Source: a virus
IMG/VR virus record: IMGVR_UViG_3300034092_002634
Coordinates: 18,653 to 82,652 of that record
Length of the DNA stretch: 64,000 nt
Direction: 5' to 3' (one strand)
Shown: piece by piece, positions 10,301-16,534 of the stretch
Position numbering within the stretch: position 1 is the stretch's first letter
Layout of the letters: the number at the start of each line of letters is the position of its first letter
Translations under genes and position numbers: made by a program
Notes under the pieces: model-generated
What the model was told of the DNA's origin: nothing
Seen by the model: only the letters and a program-made list of their open reading frames with translations
Database searches by the model: none

Positions 10301-13264
10301 TGGAGCAACCCCGGCTGTTTCGTAATCCGAAATCATTTGAGTGACTTCATCAACTCCCATGCCGGCAGCGCCACCTCGTCGCCTAATTGAAGCAACTATT
10401 TGATTTTTTATTGCTGGGGCTGCCAAAGTCAACACGCGTTTAATTAATTCTTTGGGATCCATCGACGTGTCTAACTCAGCAAGTTGCTTAAGTGATTCAG
10501 AATCTATCGCTTGCAGATGCGGAAGTTTAGCTTGCACCTCTTGAAATAGACTCTGCTCTTCTGCGTCAAGGTCGGTTGAAGTTGCTAACTTAGCATACTC
10601 AATTAAGGGAATACCGCCAGAGCCGTAACTACCCATTTCTGCGGATGCTTGAACAATTGATTGCAAACCTTTCTTTGTTCTGTAGCCACCACCAAGCGAT
10701 TGATCAAGCTCTTCTCCCTCAAGCATTTTACCGCTGGCGTCTGTCGCACGTGCTGCATGATACATACCAGTAATGACATTACCCGCAGAAGCAGACTGTC
10801 GAGATAAACCAAAAGCATCACTTATAATTTCGATAAACTCTCGATTTTGCTGACCTGACGATACTGTGCCGGCTGAGTCTAACTGCTGCGTAATTGGCGT
10901 AGTTTGATAGCGGTCTAGTGCCATAGACTGACCGGACGTCATATACTCTACTAACGACTGTACGGGACTAGTTCCATAAGAGGGCCTTGCTGGAATTGTG
11001 AGTCCCGATTGTGCAAGTCCCGCAGAAACTTCCTGAGCCTTGCTCATAATCGGCGCTACCGCATCAGGTGTTGCAGGAATGGATCCAATAGACTGTTTAA
11101 ATAAAACAGTTAGTGCTTGATCTCGCGTTAACGCCGGAGCTGTGTTACTGCCCGGAAGTGCTATCTGTCCACGTCTTTGCGCTAACTTTTTTTCCTCTTC
11201 TGGATTTTCAGATTCAGCCAGAATCTCATCCAGTAACTGTATCTCTTTGCCAAGCTTTGCCGACTCAGTTCTGTAGCGATTAGCCATTGCTGGAGCCGCA
11301 GTTACCATACTGAGATCCGCCTGATCTCTCTGATAAACAAGTCTTTCGCGCAAACGTTTTGCGTGAGTTACTGCCAACGTAACTTCCTGTTCTTGTTCCG
11401 GAGCAACTGTCTGCTCTACAAAACGACTAGCGGACTGATCTGAAACAGCCCCTGTCGAAGTATATTGATTTATTAAATCGCCCGCAAACAAAGCAACAAA
11501 CTTTCGTACTGGATCTCCAGTAACTATCGCCCCTCTAGGTCCCCGAGTTCCAGCCATTCTACCAAAAGCTGTTGTGTGTTCTGACAAAATTGAACTAGAT
11601 TGAATCGCCTCCACAACCATTTTTGCAAGAGATTCAGGCAAGTCTACAGTCTGCCCTGCGATCGAAGCGGGCCTTATGTTTCCTTCTTCTATGTCCTGCA
11701 TAACGGTTGAAAAGAGCGCGTCAACCGCCTTTTGTACTTCGGCGTCCATGCCCCCACCGAAAACGGCGCTTGAGCTTCCGGCTACTACTTGGGAACCGGC
11801 ACGAACGTCTACGCCTTGCGCTTCCGAACTGTAACGACGCGTAGGATTTAGTGAAGCTTTAAGTGATTGAATATACTTTGAAATGTTAGCACCAATTCTG
11901 GTTACCTGTCCCGGAAATACTCGGCTACTCCGTAAAGCGTCTACTACTTGAGGACTACCGTCTTCTCCGGCATTTTGTATGCTAAAGTCAGTTCCCAAAA
12001 ATAACGCAGAAGAATCTACTTCTTCTGCAGTACCTGGATCGACTGTTCGGCTTCTTGGTATTACCGGTCGAGTCGTTGCTTCTGCAACTACCGTTTTCAA
12101 TCTTTTCAGCAACTGATCAAAAGCCGCCGGACGTAAAAACTCAAAACCTTCAGTACTTAAAGCTGTTTCTCCTACTCTTCCTGCTGCACCATTCTCAAGT
12201 CTAGTTACCAACATTTCAACGGCTCTGGTTAGAGCGGACTCAATTTCAGAACTGCTAGCTACTGGAGACATTGCCGCATTAAGTATAGGGTCGTCTAATT
12301 TTACTGCCCGCAATGCTTCAATAATTGGGGCAATAATTGATTCTTGTGCCGTTTGTCGCTGTGTGTTGCTTACTGTGCCAGAAGATTGATTTATCTTTTT
12401 GAATGCTTGCTTAATTTGCTGATTTATTCTATTTTTGTCCGCAGGAACAGTTGCCTCTTCTCGGTCTTTTACAAGTTTTTGAAGTTCGGCGACAATCGGG
12501 GCAATTTCCGGACGAGTTTCGGCTGGATTTTCGTGACGCAGTTGAGTATTCACATATTTAACAATTGCCGAAACGGAGGCGTTTTCGGGAGGCCTTGCTC
12601 CGCCCGATTGAGCTACGCTGACTCGTCCTCCTCGATTCGGTGTAACAGCATAACTTGTAGCGGAACGAGTATCCGGTGTAGTAAGTGCCCATTTCATGTC
12701 TGCGTACTCAGGATCCGCAACTGGTGAACTTGATTGAGAGCTTCTTACCGAAGTTCTCATCTTAGCTTGTGTTCTTCTAACCATATCCCTAAGAGTATCT
12801 TCTCGTTCATCTATTTGCTGATCTAGTTGTGCGAGCAAAAGTTCAAAGTTAATGCTTCTGTCTGTATGTCTTTTTACAACCGCTGGCCTGTTCTCACCAC
12901 GAATCTCCTGTACTCTTGCTCTTCTCTCTTCGTCTAGTTTGTCTTGTACTTCCTTACGCCTACGTGCTGCATCCGAAACTACAGGTGTTGAACGAACACC
13001 GCCCGAGACAGGACTTTCGTCAGCTGATGATTTTACTGAAAGTGAGCTTACAACTTTAATCTCATTTTCTAACTCGTTGATAACTTTGCTAGCTATTTTA
13101 GCATCTGCTGTAATTTCTTTTAAATATCCGGCTAAACCACCTTCGTGTGCGTTTGCTTTGCTTTGTATAACCTTCTCAAAAACAATAGCGGCTTCCTCAC
13201 TAGTACTTTTTAAAAGCGTTAGTGTTTCAATTAACTCTACTAATTGTTGTATTTTAACTGACAT
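1..13264 (-). CDS. Giant multidomain virion-type protein at the tape measure locus (partial, at least 4421 aa)
   Basis: The minus-strand frame starting at ATG 13264 stays open to the window edge, so the protein has at least 4421 residues and lacks its C-terminus here. It follows the frameshifted tail chaperones, which is the usual place of the tape measure protein. I see these signatures in order. A PP2C-like phosphatase spans about 1350-1640 (NQDR with D1368, VADGVS with D1387, a GD pair at 1529, DDRSF at 1627). A Nudix box has G2005, R2019, E2020, E2023, E2024 and G2026. An ADP-ribosyltransferase-like region spans about 2570-2830 (R2583, S2636, GYDAI at 2808). A DEDDh exonuclease has D3444, E3446, D3573, H3625 and D3630. 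A Gly-rich stretch and tandem repeats follow. Long helical, Glu/Gln-rich segments separate the domains. It could be a tape measure with fused effectors or a separate polyvalent protein. Function is inferred from motifs only. Confidence 0.85.
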   Translation of the reverse strand, partial: MSVKIQQLVELIETLTLLKSTSEEAAIVFEKVIQSKANAHEGGLAGYLKEITADAKIASKVINELENEIKVVSSLSVKSSADESPVSGGVRSTPVVSDAARRRKEVQDKLDEERRARVQEIRGENRPAVVKRHTDRSINFELLLAQLDQQIDEREDTLRDMVRRTQAKMRTSVRSSQSSSPVADPEYADMKWALTTPDTRSATSYAVTPNRGGRVSVAQSGGARPPENASVSAIVKYVNTQLRHENPAETRPEIAPIVAELQKLVKDREEATVPADKNRINQQIKQAFKKINQSSGTVSNTQRQTAQESIIAPIIEALRAVKLDDPILNAAMSPVASSSEIESALTRAVEMLVTRLENGAAGRVGETALSTEGFEFLRPAAFDQLLKRLKTVVAEATTRPVIPRSRTVDPGTAEEVDSSALFLGTDFSIQNAGEDGSPQVVDALRSSRVFPGQVTRIGANISKYIQSLKASLNPTRRYSSEAQGVDVRAGSQVVAGSSSAVFGGGMDAEVQKAVDALFSTVMQDIEEGNIRPASIAGQTVDLPESLAKMVVEAIQSSSILSEHTTAFGRMAGTRGPRGAIVTGDPVRKFVALFAGDLINQYTSTGAVSDQSASRFVEQTVAPEQEQEVTLAVTHAKRLRERLVYQRDQADLSMVTAAPAMANRYRTESAKLGKEIQLLDEILAESENPEEEKKLAQRRGQIALPGSNTAPALTRDQALTVLFKQSIGSIPATPDAVAPIMSKAQEVSAGLAQSGLTIPARPSYGTSPVQSLVEYMTSGQSMALDRYQTTPITQQLDSAGTVSSGQQNREFIEIISDAFGLSRQSASAGNVITGMYHAARATDASGKMLEGEELDQSLGGGYRTKKGLQSIVQASAEMGSYGSGGIPLIEYAKLATSTDLDAEEQSLFQEVQAKLPHLQAIDSESLKQLAELDTSMDPKELIKRVLTLAAPAIKNQIVASIRRRGGAAGMGVDEVTQMISDYETAGVAPAGFQDEFRALAMFDPANINTTDVSAAVNRSLSLFSNLLTDNVQSGEGMPQFAARVLGRQDRLVGTGPDVAAAVPDQGASYSLLGKGAEVANQESGQVVGGAYGRNVENEIKIQEAMREFEQLTAEIEEMRSRIALAPHEADKILPVIDQKNNQLKILKQKLATYKASEPDPISQKFEYLSTIAQMDNIDPATRSGAIYDLGIMQEIFNQTGRYQIDESQGYGTGTQEQRLTNLMAHKAKLDNLQKLREERAALEAELPGDGPAKAVEAVIKESDVDGEIAAVKKDISDMRSEGAGSEKAIDVLSYADTIDEEIAIDENAVPLKIPRINLTERKNITEDVTAEDESVFVHSTTGEDQLIESPAFVAFLASKEEQEAKGNQDRLAIRQNAETGTLTAAVADGVSKAWFSTHLAEMLVQEAANLPADEPFTTESILARVNNRSAQTEVNDLLQLFAADDKDSTARLMLNRAGLQKTDESRNQFIEFLKPFEEAGTSPTVGELIKYLHSRQDKKDSGQIAGATFAAYRRTRSSEGYKHEFVTAGDALIESADLGISKETLGEDKGGYTGPSTAAIGATESGIMHEGRVLAVESKTPARVFLASDAYSHSGQFSKLDPEVDTEGFVGLGERLLLDEGELGTLQDDRSFIGITGSEQIGPVVKTGGLVKESFSETQSTEHLEASLAQEKRKLSQIKQAMTDEPDIDERLEKERQEDIERAKDKFERKKSLLNLIELTHKDIVDEYDAALQARLKRNSLSYEEAEENKATLQRLQQTPEMQKVFKARDEAHRAQKEYEAAEQTRPISARKAKVVTEANIQAIEGELVKRGILTTASETATPETPVSVISTPETIDEEIARVQGEIAALESPATKLAREAAERGVTGQGQVAGRTYVHPDVSHGELTYMSRRSTLPLTADYPEQISERFAKTGRIDISPEVPGSDASRVVNAAVAETLGLSVGPEVMPEVSAITPDNVPDTSASNRASAGAVPYFFVPGQSEPMVVVGQSTKSYKGRGVAIPVMGTVDPGQTQWQAAEREAQEELGVVFDPKADVPVAISPTTTDAFYMRRVQSVSPAATHFETQGVQILPLSAAIGQIDASRMSTQRDVAAGREALVALQAMVASGEITNDQEETPISNEQTQKMIELTAELTELEAKKKAAITGEDAQTIVDQEIAAGEEKVAALEQEIQRTEKLKTLQEVTIRSKKRQIEKQSVTGPVTIQEYQRPNFAYSYEAPGSRAEQESVFDELVEELFDSVPSEEYIAQLDSEIEKLDSLLKPEEEKRQAEIESFEPLKKRANRGIKEGTQESGMPPLLDAFARLGLDMENGEISTDSPFVGLDFGNIIGAAISMAPEDEKDRDSWNPEDLTAILNNAAENPEAAQALIERANLLASDPASKEKSEESKKRDRLKLKRAMLEDFAIEDESNPPEMHQPSWDIQRARRVNQGIRAKNEDVAARLQKIEEIDKLAEEDKAILQDLGVTVSPTDSSESVTTSVLNAASTEIARMILEDRAPSADRPVLSVDELRVGRNEELHKLPEEILDVGLAGNKNTLRETIGFESARRTQGMTGPAITVPTLAGLLANKDQLLLDKDGQPILIYRGEDEDQVAAKQGETPLAYEAVEREGDPLAVFPSEFPMAMGGGSRYGEGLYHTSTRTGSETDEEQSPDTSREVAHGYRSKSVEGEIRSSVNVSALLSTASLLDADSEMIQKAQQRVDERRIALGLTPLPKDTASAMRGGVEDVMEELYREKVDPTARLQSDILNEADMLMLPYGGGSSNINLGVKSYPVSRRTDVPEEVQTRLQALHEEFVAAPKPDELAVAMGYDAIRYRAEHNPNTPVHLNLFNAAATALVLDPVIPNTAKHLGSESLSLQVEPTLREEAKYSETERRAQELQSQLEQQKQQLEALKARSEALKQEAAAASTPSVDVTAVTEESKRVADETVKVSADIKVPTEEIQKRKADVDAKIAEAEQAVAQSQQVIELMQRQAQGLDTEDSDIRFVVDNTGIPVSYEDKQVIDRTSLRPLVRTKMTVDDTGESGFVSNLNVRDIVDQAEAVKPTAELMDEISKMSDADLAAVKMPRATLSPEDQAIDDELKRKSREAQNYASRLYNTEGPISAAIKEYYRTPSGDRKDELLKTHPELKTIVDEIQKQENLVIQHDASRAALTAPAVAAAESSASPLQLAARLFRSSRAAVRAYETEFGVEPAFSAREVMDELLASSARAEVDSAPAGSAETAVALDKTISSFEGGIPEIKGSTDRAPRRPRRAPADVVADVEQPYTENQLKYARAQVRALAGRTDLTAEQKRQLSEARKKLHNYAMKRLTTNFGDNKGVMQIANVVAGLTPPDWAKDDVQSARVSAISQAMASLKPIQLAKLKDADLTNPVQMDILSRDPALQPIMAMLADQDIESVLKFRSGTTEYDEAKGLLGAIKGARERIVVPEPDEPTTSTAAEAKRLFFDLETNIAKKPEDRLIFQAATGVNDGAVTDMYAVPLDSSAEEINRIAADPTIPDDEKRKLIRALALKREGKLPLVEGRASGNDVSSGVIDKLVDTAMSGRQIMSQGQIRKNLQLQIEGATTVAGHNIQKFDLPTVYGGTMAVPDAVKAKTEDTLLMSRDMYPGSHTLGATYEAVTGDPLVDAHDAAVDTRAVQRIFPQVSDPEERAKVTEAYLAKHGIAVDSTVGQLVATPKLEDIADAEERKKATSRVAAAHSFYRPLADMQEFTRRIARRGDKTILRDADRTVAAEQDWYDMSASEKSSLFDRMNSMFAGDLKGKKIEELNPEELGEFVKKINTEYLEPNADAAVGGDFGGMKRLLEEKVGGGMSFRDFRAKDARVADIKGKTIEDVVATADLSPVTVGPAISKETVGDAIEDISLATERPTKVKTPGSAPSVTASTSDGGSKEPPREPPVTFSDDADSGERGGPGGGITTIASATIDTLHAGAVEINIHGGNVTIDANFSAGAAEKMQKSLVYISNKDGMNVNGDVTSVGTGGGGGGYRRVSVADRSILNQLDAAKNQIAGQLQTETDPATRERLRGNLNEVSRQAIRAIIEPKVKAIDSEGMEPYVNERFYYGDETTDSKESLTYYNDAVAQAHQDLTTQLEAQQAIPEGTDGRDEEIQRIQKQISLVEELINALTELNQAEQRVGSATSTRAIVDPTEVKKPAYPTNNSGYRKLSPEDRASLAVLDATKNSISEQLRTEQDPEARARLKETLTGASKKAIADIIKPKATKLLGYGFVNTVDALSTSPEDSLVNYSQAAQSKLSELNGRLFMIESEREDAPGREEAIERTKREIQQVHELIDALTELNQAEQRVGAAGATRNAESPYGPKPTADPRAGANKYRKVSFADQASFNVLESTKNEVSARLRDETDSAARDALRQSLVNASERAINEVIKPKAAKVLNPTQLAALSALPMGPEEALVSYNEMAQYNLNN

Positions 13265-13274
13265 TTAGCACCAC

Positions 13275-13649
13275 CTACATAAATAATTTGAACGTCTCCG
13301 CCTCCTCCTTCAAGTCTTTTTCTTCCTGTTTCTTTATTTGTTGAAGTTTGCGGCGGACGCTAGCTTCTAAAGATTTTTGTTTAATGGCAATAATAGCAGC
13401 CATGTCACCGTAACTTAGCTTACCAAGTTTCTTAGCGTTGAGTGCTGTGTACTGCGTCGAATTGAGAAAGTGATCAATCCACATTGCGAGCTCGTCTTTT
13501 GTTGACGTGGCTGTCGCAAGCAGTTGACCCGCCGCGTTATTCTTGGACGGGCTCCTGTACAGTGGCGTCCTTTTCAAGTGTCTCGAGGTATTTTTCGAAA
13601 GCATCTTTTGATATTTTTCCAAGAGTCCAAATATTTTCCGCGAGTTCAC
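13275..13649 (-). CDS. Tail assembly chaperone, frameshifted downstream part (GT-type extension)
   Basis: This open frame of up to 124 codons overlaps the end of the preceding gene in another frame and stops 10 bases before the giant gene. In long-tailed phages two overlapping small genes between tail tube and tape measure are made as a short protein and a frameshifted long one that fold the tape measure. The true product is probably the upstream protein joined to the part of this frame after about 13548, so an independent start at 13649 is unlikely. The frame change is +1 (or -2) relative to the upstream gene, not the common -1. The C-terminal region is Lys/Glu-rich, as is usual for this extension. 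Confidence 0.7.
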   Translation of the reverse strand: MNSRKIFGLLEKYQKMLSKNTSRHLKRTPLYRSPSKNNAAGQLLATATSTKDELAMWIDHFLNSTQYTALNAKKLGKLSYGDMAAIIAIKQKSLEASVRRKLQQIKKQEEKDLKEEAETFKLFM

Positions 13650-13938
13650 GTACTACCTCCCCATTCGCGTCAAGCAACTTCTTGGCCTGCGCTGAGTTCA
13701 TTTTTGGTCTGATTAGCCCTTCGACAATAGTATTAATAGTGAATTCGGAGTTGTCCATTTCTCCATTTTTCTGCGACAGTTGATTAATCTTTTCCATCTG
13801 TGCGAAGCTTAGTGCGCGAATGCGTAATCTTTTTTTCAGCCCCTTAATAGTCAAGTCAACCTCTAACATCGAATCATCCGTCAATAAATCATCTACGTTA
13901 TCGTAGTATTCTCCGGATCCGAATGCGTAATCTAACAT
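13537..13938 (-). CDS. Tail assembly chaperone (G-type)
   Basis: A 133-residue acidic, helical protein (starts MLDYAFGSGEYYDNVDD). It lies between the tail tube gene and the giant tape-measure-position gene and overlaps the next frame by over 100 bases. This is the standard position and architecture of the G protein of siphophages, which binds the tape measure during tail assembly. A ribosome binding site (AAGGAG) lies just before the ATG. The assignment rests on position and on the overlap, since chaperones are poorly conserved in sequence. Confidence 0.7.
   Translation of the reverse strand: MLDYAFGSGEYYDNVDDLLTDDSMLEVDLTIKGLKKRLRIRALSFAQMEKINQLSQKNGEMDNSEFTINTIVEGLIRPKMNSAQAKKLLDANGEVVRELAENIWTLGKISKDAFEKYLETLEKDATVQEPVQE
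13548..13551 (-). promoter_or_regulatory. Candidate +1 frameshift site (CCC-G)
   Basis: Near the end of the chaperone frame the mRNA reads GAG CCC GTC CAA GAA TAA. Slippage of the proline tRNA from CCC to CCG by one base would enter the frame that continues to 13275. Overlapping proline codons are known +1 slip sites in some Listeria phage genes. No strong -1 heptamer is seen, and the frame relation excludes a simple -1 shift. Confidence 0.4.
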
Positions 13939-13958
13939 CTTGTTTTCTCCTTAAATTT

Positions 13959-14001
13959 AAAAAAAAGTGACCCCCTCTAATAGTAATCTATCAGAGGGGG
14001 T
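13959..14001 (-). terminator. Rho-independent terminator after tail tube gene
   Basis: On the minus strand a 9-bp stem (ACCCCCTCT with AGAGGGGGT, 14-base loop) is followed within three bases by eight Ts. It lies between the tail tube stop and the chaperone start. It would lower expression of the chaperones and giant protein relative to the abundant tail tube. Confidence 0.8.
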
Positions 14002-14018
14002 GCATTAACTACTTAATA

Positions 14019-14456
14019 CTAAGCAGGGTAATCGCCGTTGACTGCCGTGGTGACCGAGAAACCGCCGTTGTCCATGAAGTCAAACGAAACAGTAACCTGG
14101 TCGTTTGCAGCATTGGTCAACTGGTAACCGGTGATGATTGCCGAAGGAATGGTCATGGTGTAGCCACCCTTGGAAACCAACGAAACACCGATGTATTCAC
14201 CGGAGTTCGAGATGTTGATCAAGCGGGTGTGCGTGTCCTGTTGTGCGATTGGCAACGTGACTTGGAATGAACCATTGACACGCTTCGTGGTGGTGAAGGT
14301 GTACATCTTGCCGTTGTCGTTCAAGAAAGGACCAGCATCGACCTGCTGGGTCTGGAGGCTGGCCTGCCACTGCGATACAAACTTAACATTGTCGTAACCA
14401 GTGTCAGCTGCGTTACGAATCTTCAAATACCCTTCAATACCTTTTACGATACTCAT
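14019..14456 (-). CDS. Probable major tail tube protein
   Basis: This 145-residue, beta-rich protein lies just upstream of the chaperones and downstream of the tail terminator-like gene. That is the usual site of the major tail tube subunit, which polymerises into the hollow tail shaft. It has many Thr, Ser, Asn and Gly residues and a pattern of short strands (VNGSFQVTLPI, TVSFDFMDNGGFSV). Length is within the normal range for a simple tube protein. A good Shine-Dalgarno (AGGAGAATTACGTTA) precedes the ATG. A strong terminator follows, consistent with high expression. The call rests on gene order and fold-like composition. Confidence 0.65.
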   Translation of the reverse strand: MSIVKGIEGYLKIRNAADTGYDNVKFVSQWQASLQTQQVDAGPFLNDNGKMYTFTTTKRVNGSFQVTLPIAQQDTHTRLINISNSGEYIGVSLVSKGGYTMTIPSAIITGYQLTNAANDQVTVSFDFMDNGGFSVTTAVNGDYPA

Positions 14457-14595
14457 TAACGTAATTCTCCTAAATTAAATTTGATTGGGTGCGGTTATAA
14501 ATCCGGCTTACTTTTAATAAGCCGAACAGAAGAGCGGAGAAAATAAGCGTGCTACATCCTCCGCGACTTTTTAATATAAAGCCAAGAACTGATAC

Positions 14596-15024
14596 TTACC
14601 TCGGGGTTATAAAAGTTTCAACACCAATAGCCGATGTATAAATAGCTGTGCTATTTAATCGCTCTACCGGATAAGAGTACACTTTATACGGGTAAAACTG
14701 AACGTCGTACGGTATCGAAATATTTGCAATACCTGAAACAACGAAAGGAACAGTGAAGTTGTTGGCCAGTTGAGCAAGGGAGTCTGATGCTCCGGCTAAT
14801 GTACTGTCGACGGAACGCATCGTTATAATGCCTTTCCAGGCAGACATGTTAAGCATGCTGTAACTGTAACCAAGACTGCTATCACTTTGATATATTAAAT
14901 AGGGATAGGGCGCTTCTGGCGGAGCAGCATTGAAAAATACGCGACCGCTGTACTGTCCAGATATCTGCACTAATGCCCTGGATACTATGCGCCAAATGTT
15001 TGGGTAGAGTGCGTTTATAATCAT
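14596..15024 (-). CDS. Probable tail terminator / tail completion protein
   Basis: A 142-residue protein located between the connector genes and the tail tube gene, where siphophages encode the protein that caps the tail tube and joins it to the head. It contains the pattern PYPLIYQSD near residue 40, common in this family, followed by alternating strands. The start overlaps the upstream stop by four bases, which suggests translational coupling. No catalytic motif is seen. Assignment is by position and weak motif resemblance. Confidence 0.5.
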   Translation of the reverse strand: MIINALYPNIWRIVSRALVQISGQYSGRVFFNAAPPEAPYPYLIYQSDSSLGYSYSMLNMSAWKGIITMRSVDSTLAGASDSLAQLANNFTVPFVVSGIANISIPYDVQFYPYKVYSYPVERLNSTAIYTSAIGVETFITPR

Positions 15025-15653
15025 GCGGTACCTTTACCAGATAATACACTATCTATTAATGTAGTTATATATTTGTCAATTTCCGGATCTAGCTCTTTCA
15101 TAAACTTGTCAAAATACAATGTTTGTACGCGATCTACTAACTCAGAAAGCATGTCTTCTATCTCAGGCATCGACGCGTCTCTTACTGCGCTATCTACGGC
15201 TTTTTCGACAATAACGTCTAGGCCGGGTCCATCGATTTTTCCATTTTTGATTAAAAGCACAATTTCGTTTGCTAGCTTGTACAGCTGCATAATTGAGTCG
15301 TCTAGCAGAGCTGTTTTTAAAGGATTCTCAAGTGTTTCTAAACTAAGAGAATCTTCTAAAGGATTTTTGAGGTTTTCTAAACTAAGCACAGGCTGACCTG
15401 TGTTTTGTTTTATTTCTTTATCTGTATCTTTAAATGAATTAAGTCTATCTCTAAATTTTTTATTATTTGTTACATCGGACTGCCGCAAGGTTCGACCGTA
15501 CATTTTTGCTTCTTCTTCAGGACTAATGTCCGCCAAAGTATCTAAGTACTCTTCGACATTCCTCTTTACAAGACTGTTAATAACTTGACCAATCTGGGAA
15601 TTGAGGTTATCTAACGTAGTAACAAATGACTTAATCCGATCGATTACGTCCAT
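15021..15653 (-). CDS. Unrecognised helical protein in the neck gene block
   Basis: The 210-residue product is almost wholly helical and highly charged, with no Cys and few aromatic residues. It contains two related segments around residues 90-115 (SLENLKNPLEDSLS and SLETLENPLKTAL), a small internal duplication. It sits between a head closure-like and a tail terminator-like gene and overlaps both neighbours by a few bases. Position suggests a neck or minor tail role such as the HK97 gp10 position, but the composition is unlike those compact proteins. I do not recognise a family. Confidence 0.45.
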   Translation of the reverse strand: MDVIDRIKSFVTTLDNLNSQIGQVINSLVKRNVEEYLDTLADISPEEEAKMYGRTLRQSDVTNNKKFRDRLNSFKDTDKEIKQNTGQPVLSLENLKNPLEDSLSLETLENPLKTALLDDSIMQLYKLANEIVLLIKNGKIDGPGLDVIVEKAVDSAVRDASMPEIEDMLSELVDRVQTLYFDKFMKELDPEIDKYITTLIDSVLSGKGTA

Positions 15654-16024
15654 TACTTCTGCTTCTCAATAGAAACAATAAAGGCACCCATTAAGGAGTG
15701 CTTTTCGGGGACACTTGTTACGTCGTATACCACAGAGTTAAAAACAATCTTATCTCTCGTATTAATTACAGTCGTGTACGGTAGTTGAATACGCAGTGCA
15801 GACTGACTAATTAAAATTTGAAGATTATCCTGAGAGTTTTGAGAAGCATTTATTTTTCCGGATTTATTGATAATGCGGCAGGGTGTGGCTGCAGAGTCTG
15901 TAAAGGACTCTGCATACTCACCGTCAATTGTGTTGAACCCGTTAAAAACTTTAATAATACAGGTATCAACCAGAAACAATTCTGACTGCTCCCGTATATA
16001 TAAAGCGTTACTAATCAACGACAT
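15653..16024 (-). CDS. Probable head closure (stopper) protein
   Basis: This 123-residue protein begins at ATG 16024, preceded by AAGGCGGTGCAGG, rather than at a longer upstream start. It is a small beta-rich protein (DKIVFNSVVYDVTSVPEK motif near residue 90, typical of head closure proteins that plug the connector). It lies third after the major capsid gene, matching the usual adaptor, stopper, terminator order. It overlaps both neighbouring genes slightly. Confidence 0.5.
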   Translation of the reverse strand: MSLISNALYIREQSELFLVDTCIIKVFNGFNTIDGEYAESFTDSAATPCRIINKSGKINASQNSQDNLQILISQSALRIQLPYTTVINTRDKIVFNSVVYDVTSVPEKHSLMGAFIVSIEKQK

Positions 16025-16523
16025 CCTGCACCGCCTTAATTCGAGCCTCAATGGCCTGAACTTTCTTTACCGATTTATTTTCGGAGACGGCATAATCTTT
16101 AATTCTTTCCAGAGTGGAAACAGAGTCGAACTTTTCCAGACGCGATGTAAACTCAACCATGGACCGCAAATCTACAATTTCTGCGACTTCCGAGTCAGAT
16201 ATAAAGTTTCTCGTGTCAATGGGGAGCTGCGACTCATGGTAATCTTTTAACAGCCCTTTTGCAAAAAGACCTTTGTTTAGGCGCCGAAACATCTTGTCTT
16301 CTATTTCTGAATAGATTTCAATTACCTCGTCTTCGTACACAAAAGCTTTTCTACTGTTTGACGATAAATCGAAATTCTCTTCGTCGGTACTCAGTAACCA
16401 CCCAACGTTGACTTTTGTGTCGGTGGGATCAACACGAAGACCGGCAAGCATGTTGATTGGCACCTTTGCGTATTTTTTATACGCCTCTTCCGCAACTGTT
16501 GGGTAAATGTTGTTCATTGCCAT
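16011..16523 (-). CDS. Probable head-tail adaptor protein
   Basis: The start ATG 16523 (MAMNNIYPTV) is preceded by AAAGGAATTAACT and is preferred over an upstream start that would reach into the capsid gene. The 170-residue product is mainly helical and lies immediately downstream of the major capsid gene, where the first connector (adaptor) that binds the portal is normally found. No catalytic motif. The call is by gene order. Confidence 0.5.
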   Translation of the reverse strand: MAMNNIYPTVAEEAYKKYAKVPINMLAGLRVDPTDTKVNVGWLLSTDEENFDLSSNSRKAFVYEDEVIEIYSEIEDKMFRRLNKGLFAKGLLKDYHESQLPIDTRNFISDSEVAEIVDLRSMVEFTSRLEKFDSVSTLERIKDYAVSENKSVKKVQAIEARIKAVQDVVD

Positions 16524-16534
16524 AGTTAATTCCT

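Noticed and set aside
935-13783. Many open frames of 60-235 codons on the plus strand and in other minus frames across 1-13.9 kb
   Set aside because: They are shadows of the giant minus-strand gene and the chaperone genes: no suitable binding sites, low-complexity Ser/Thr or Leu-rich translations, and the codon pattern favours the minus frame.
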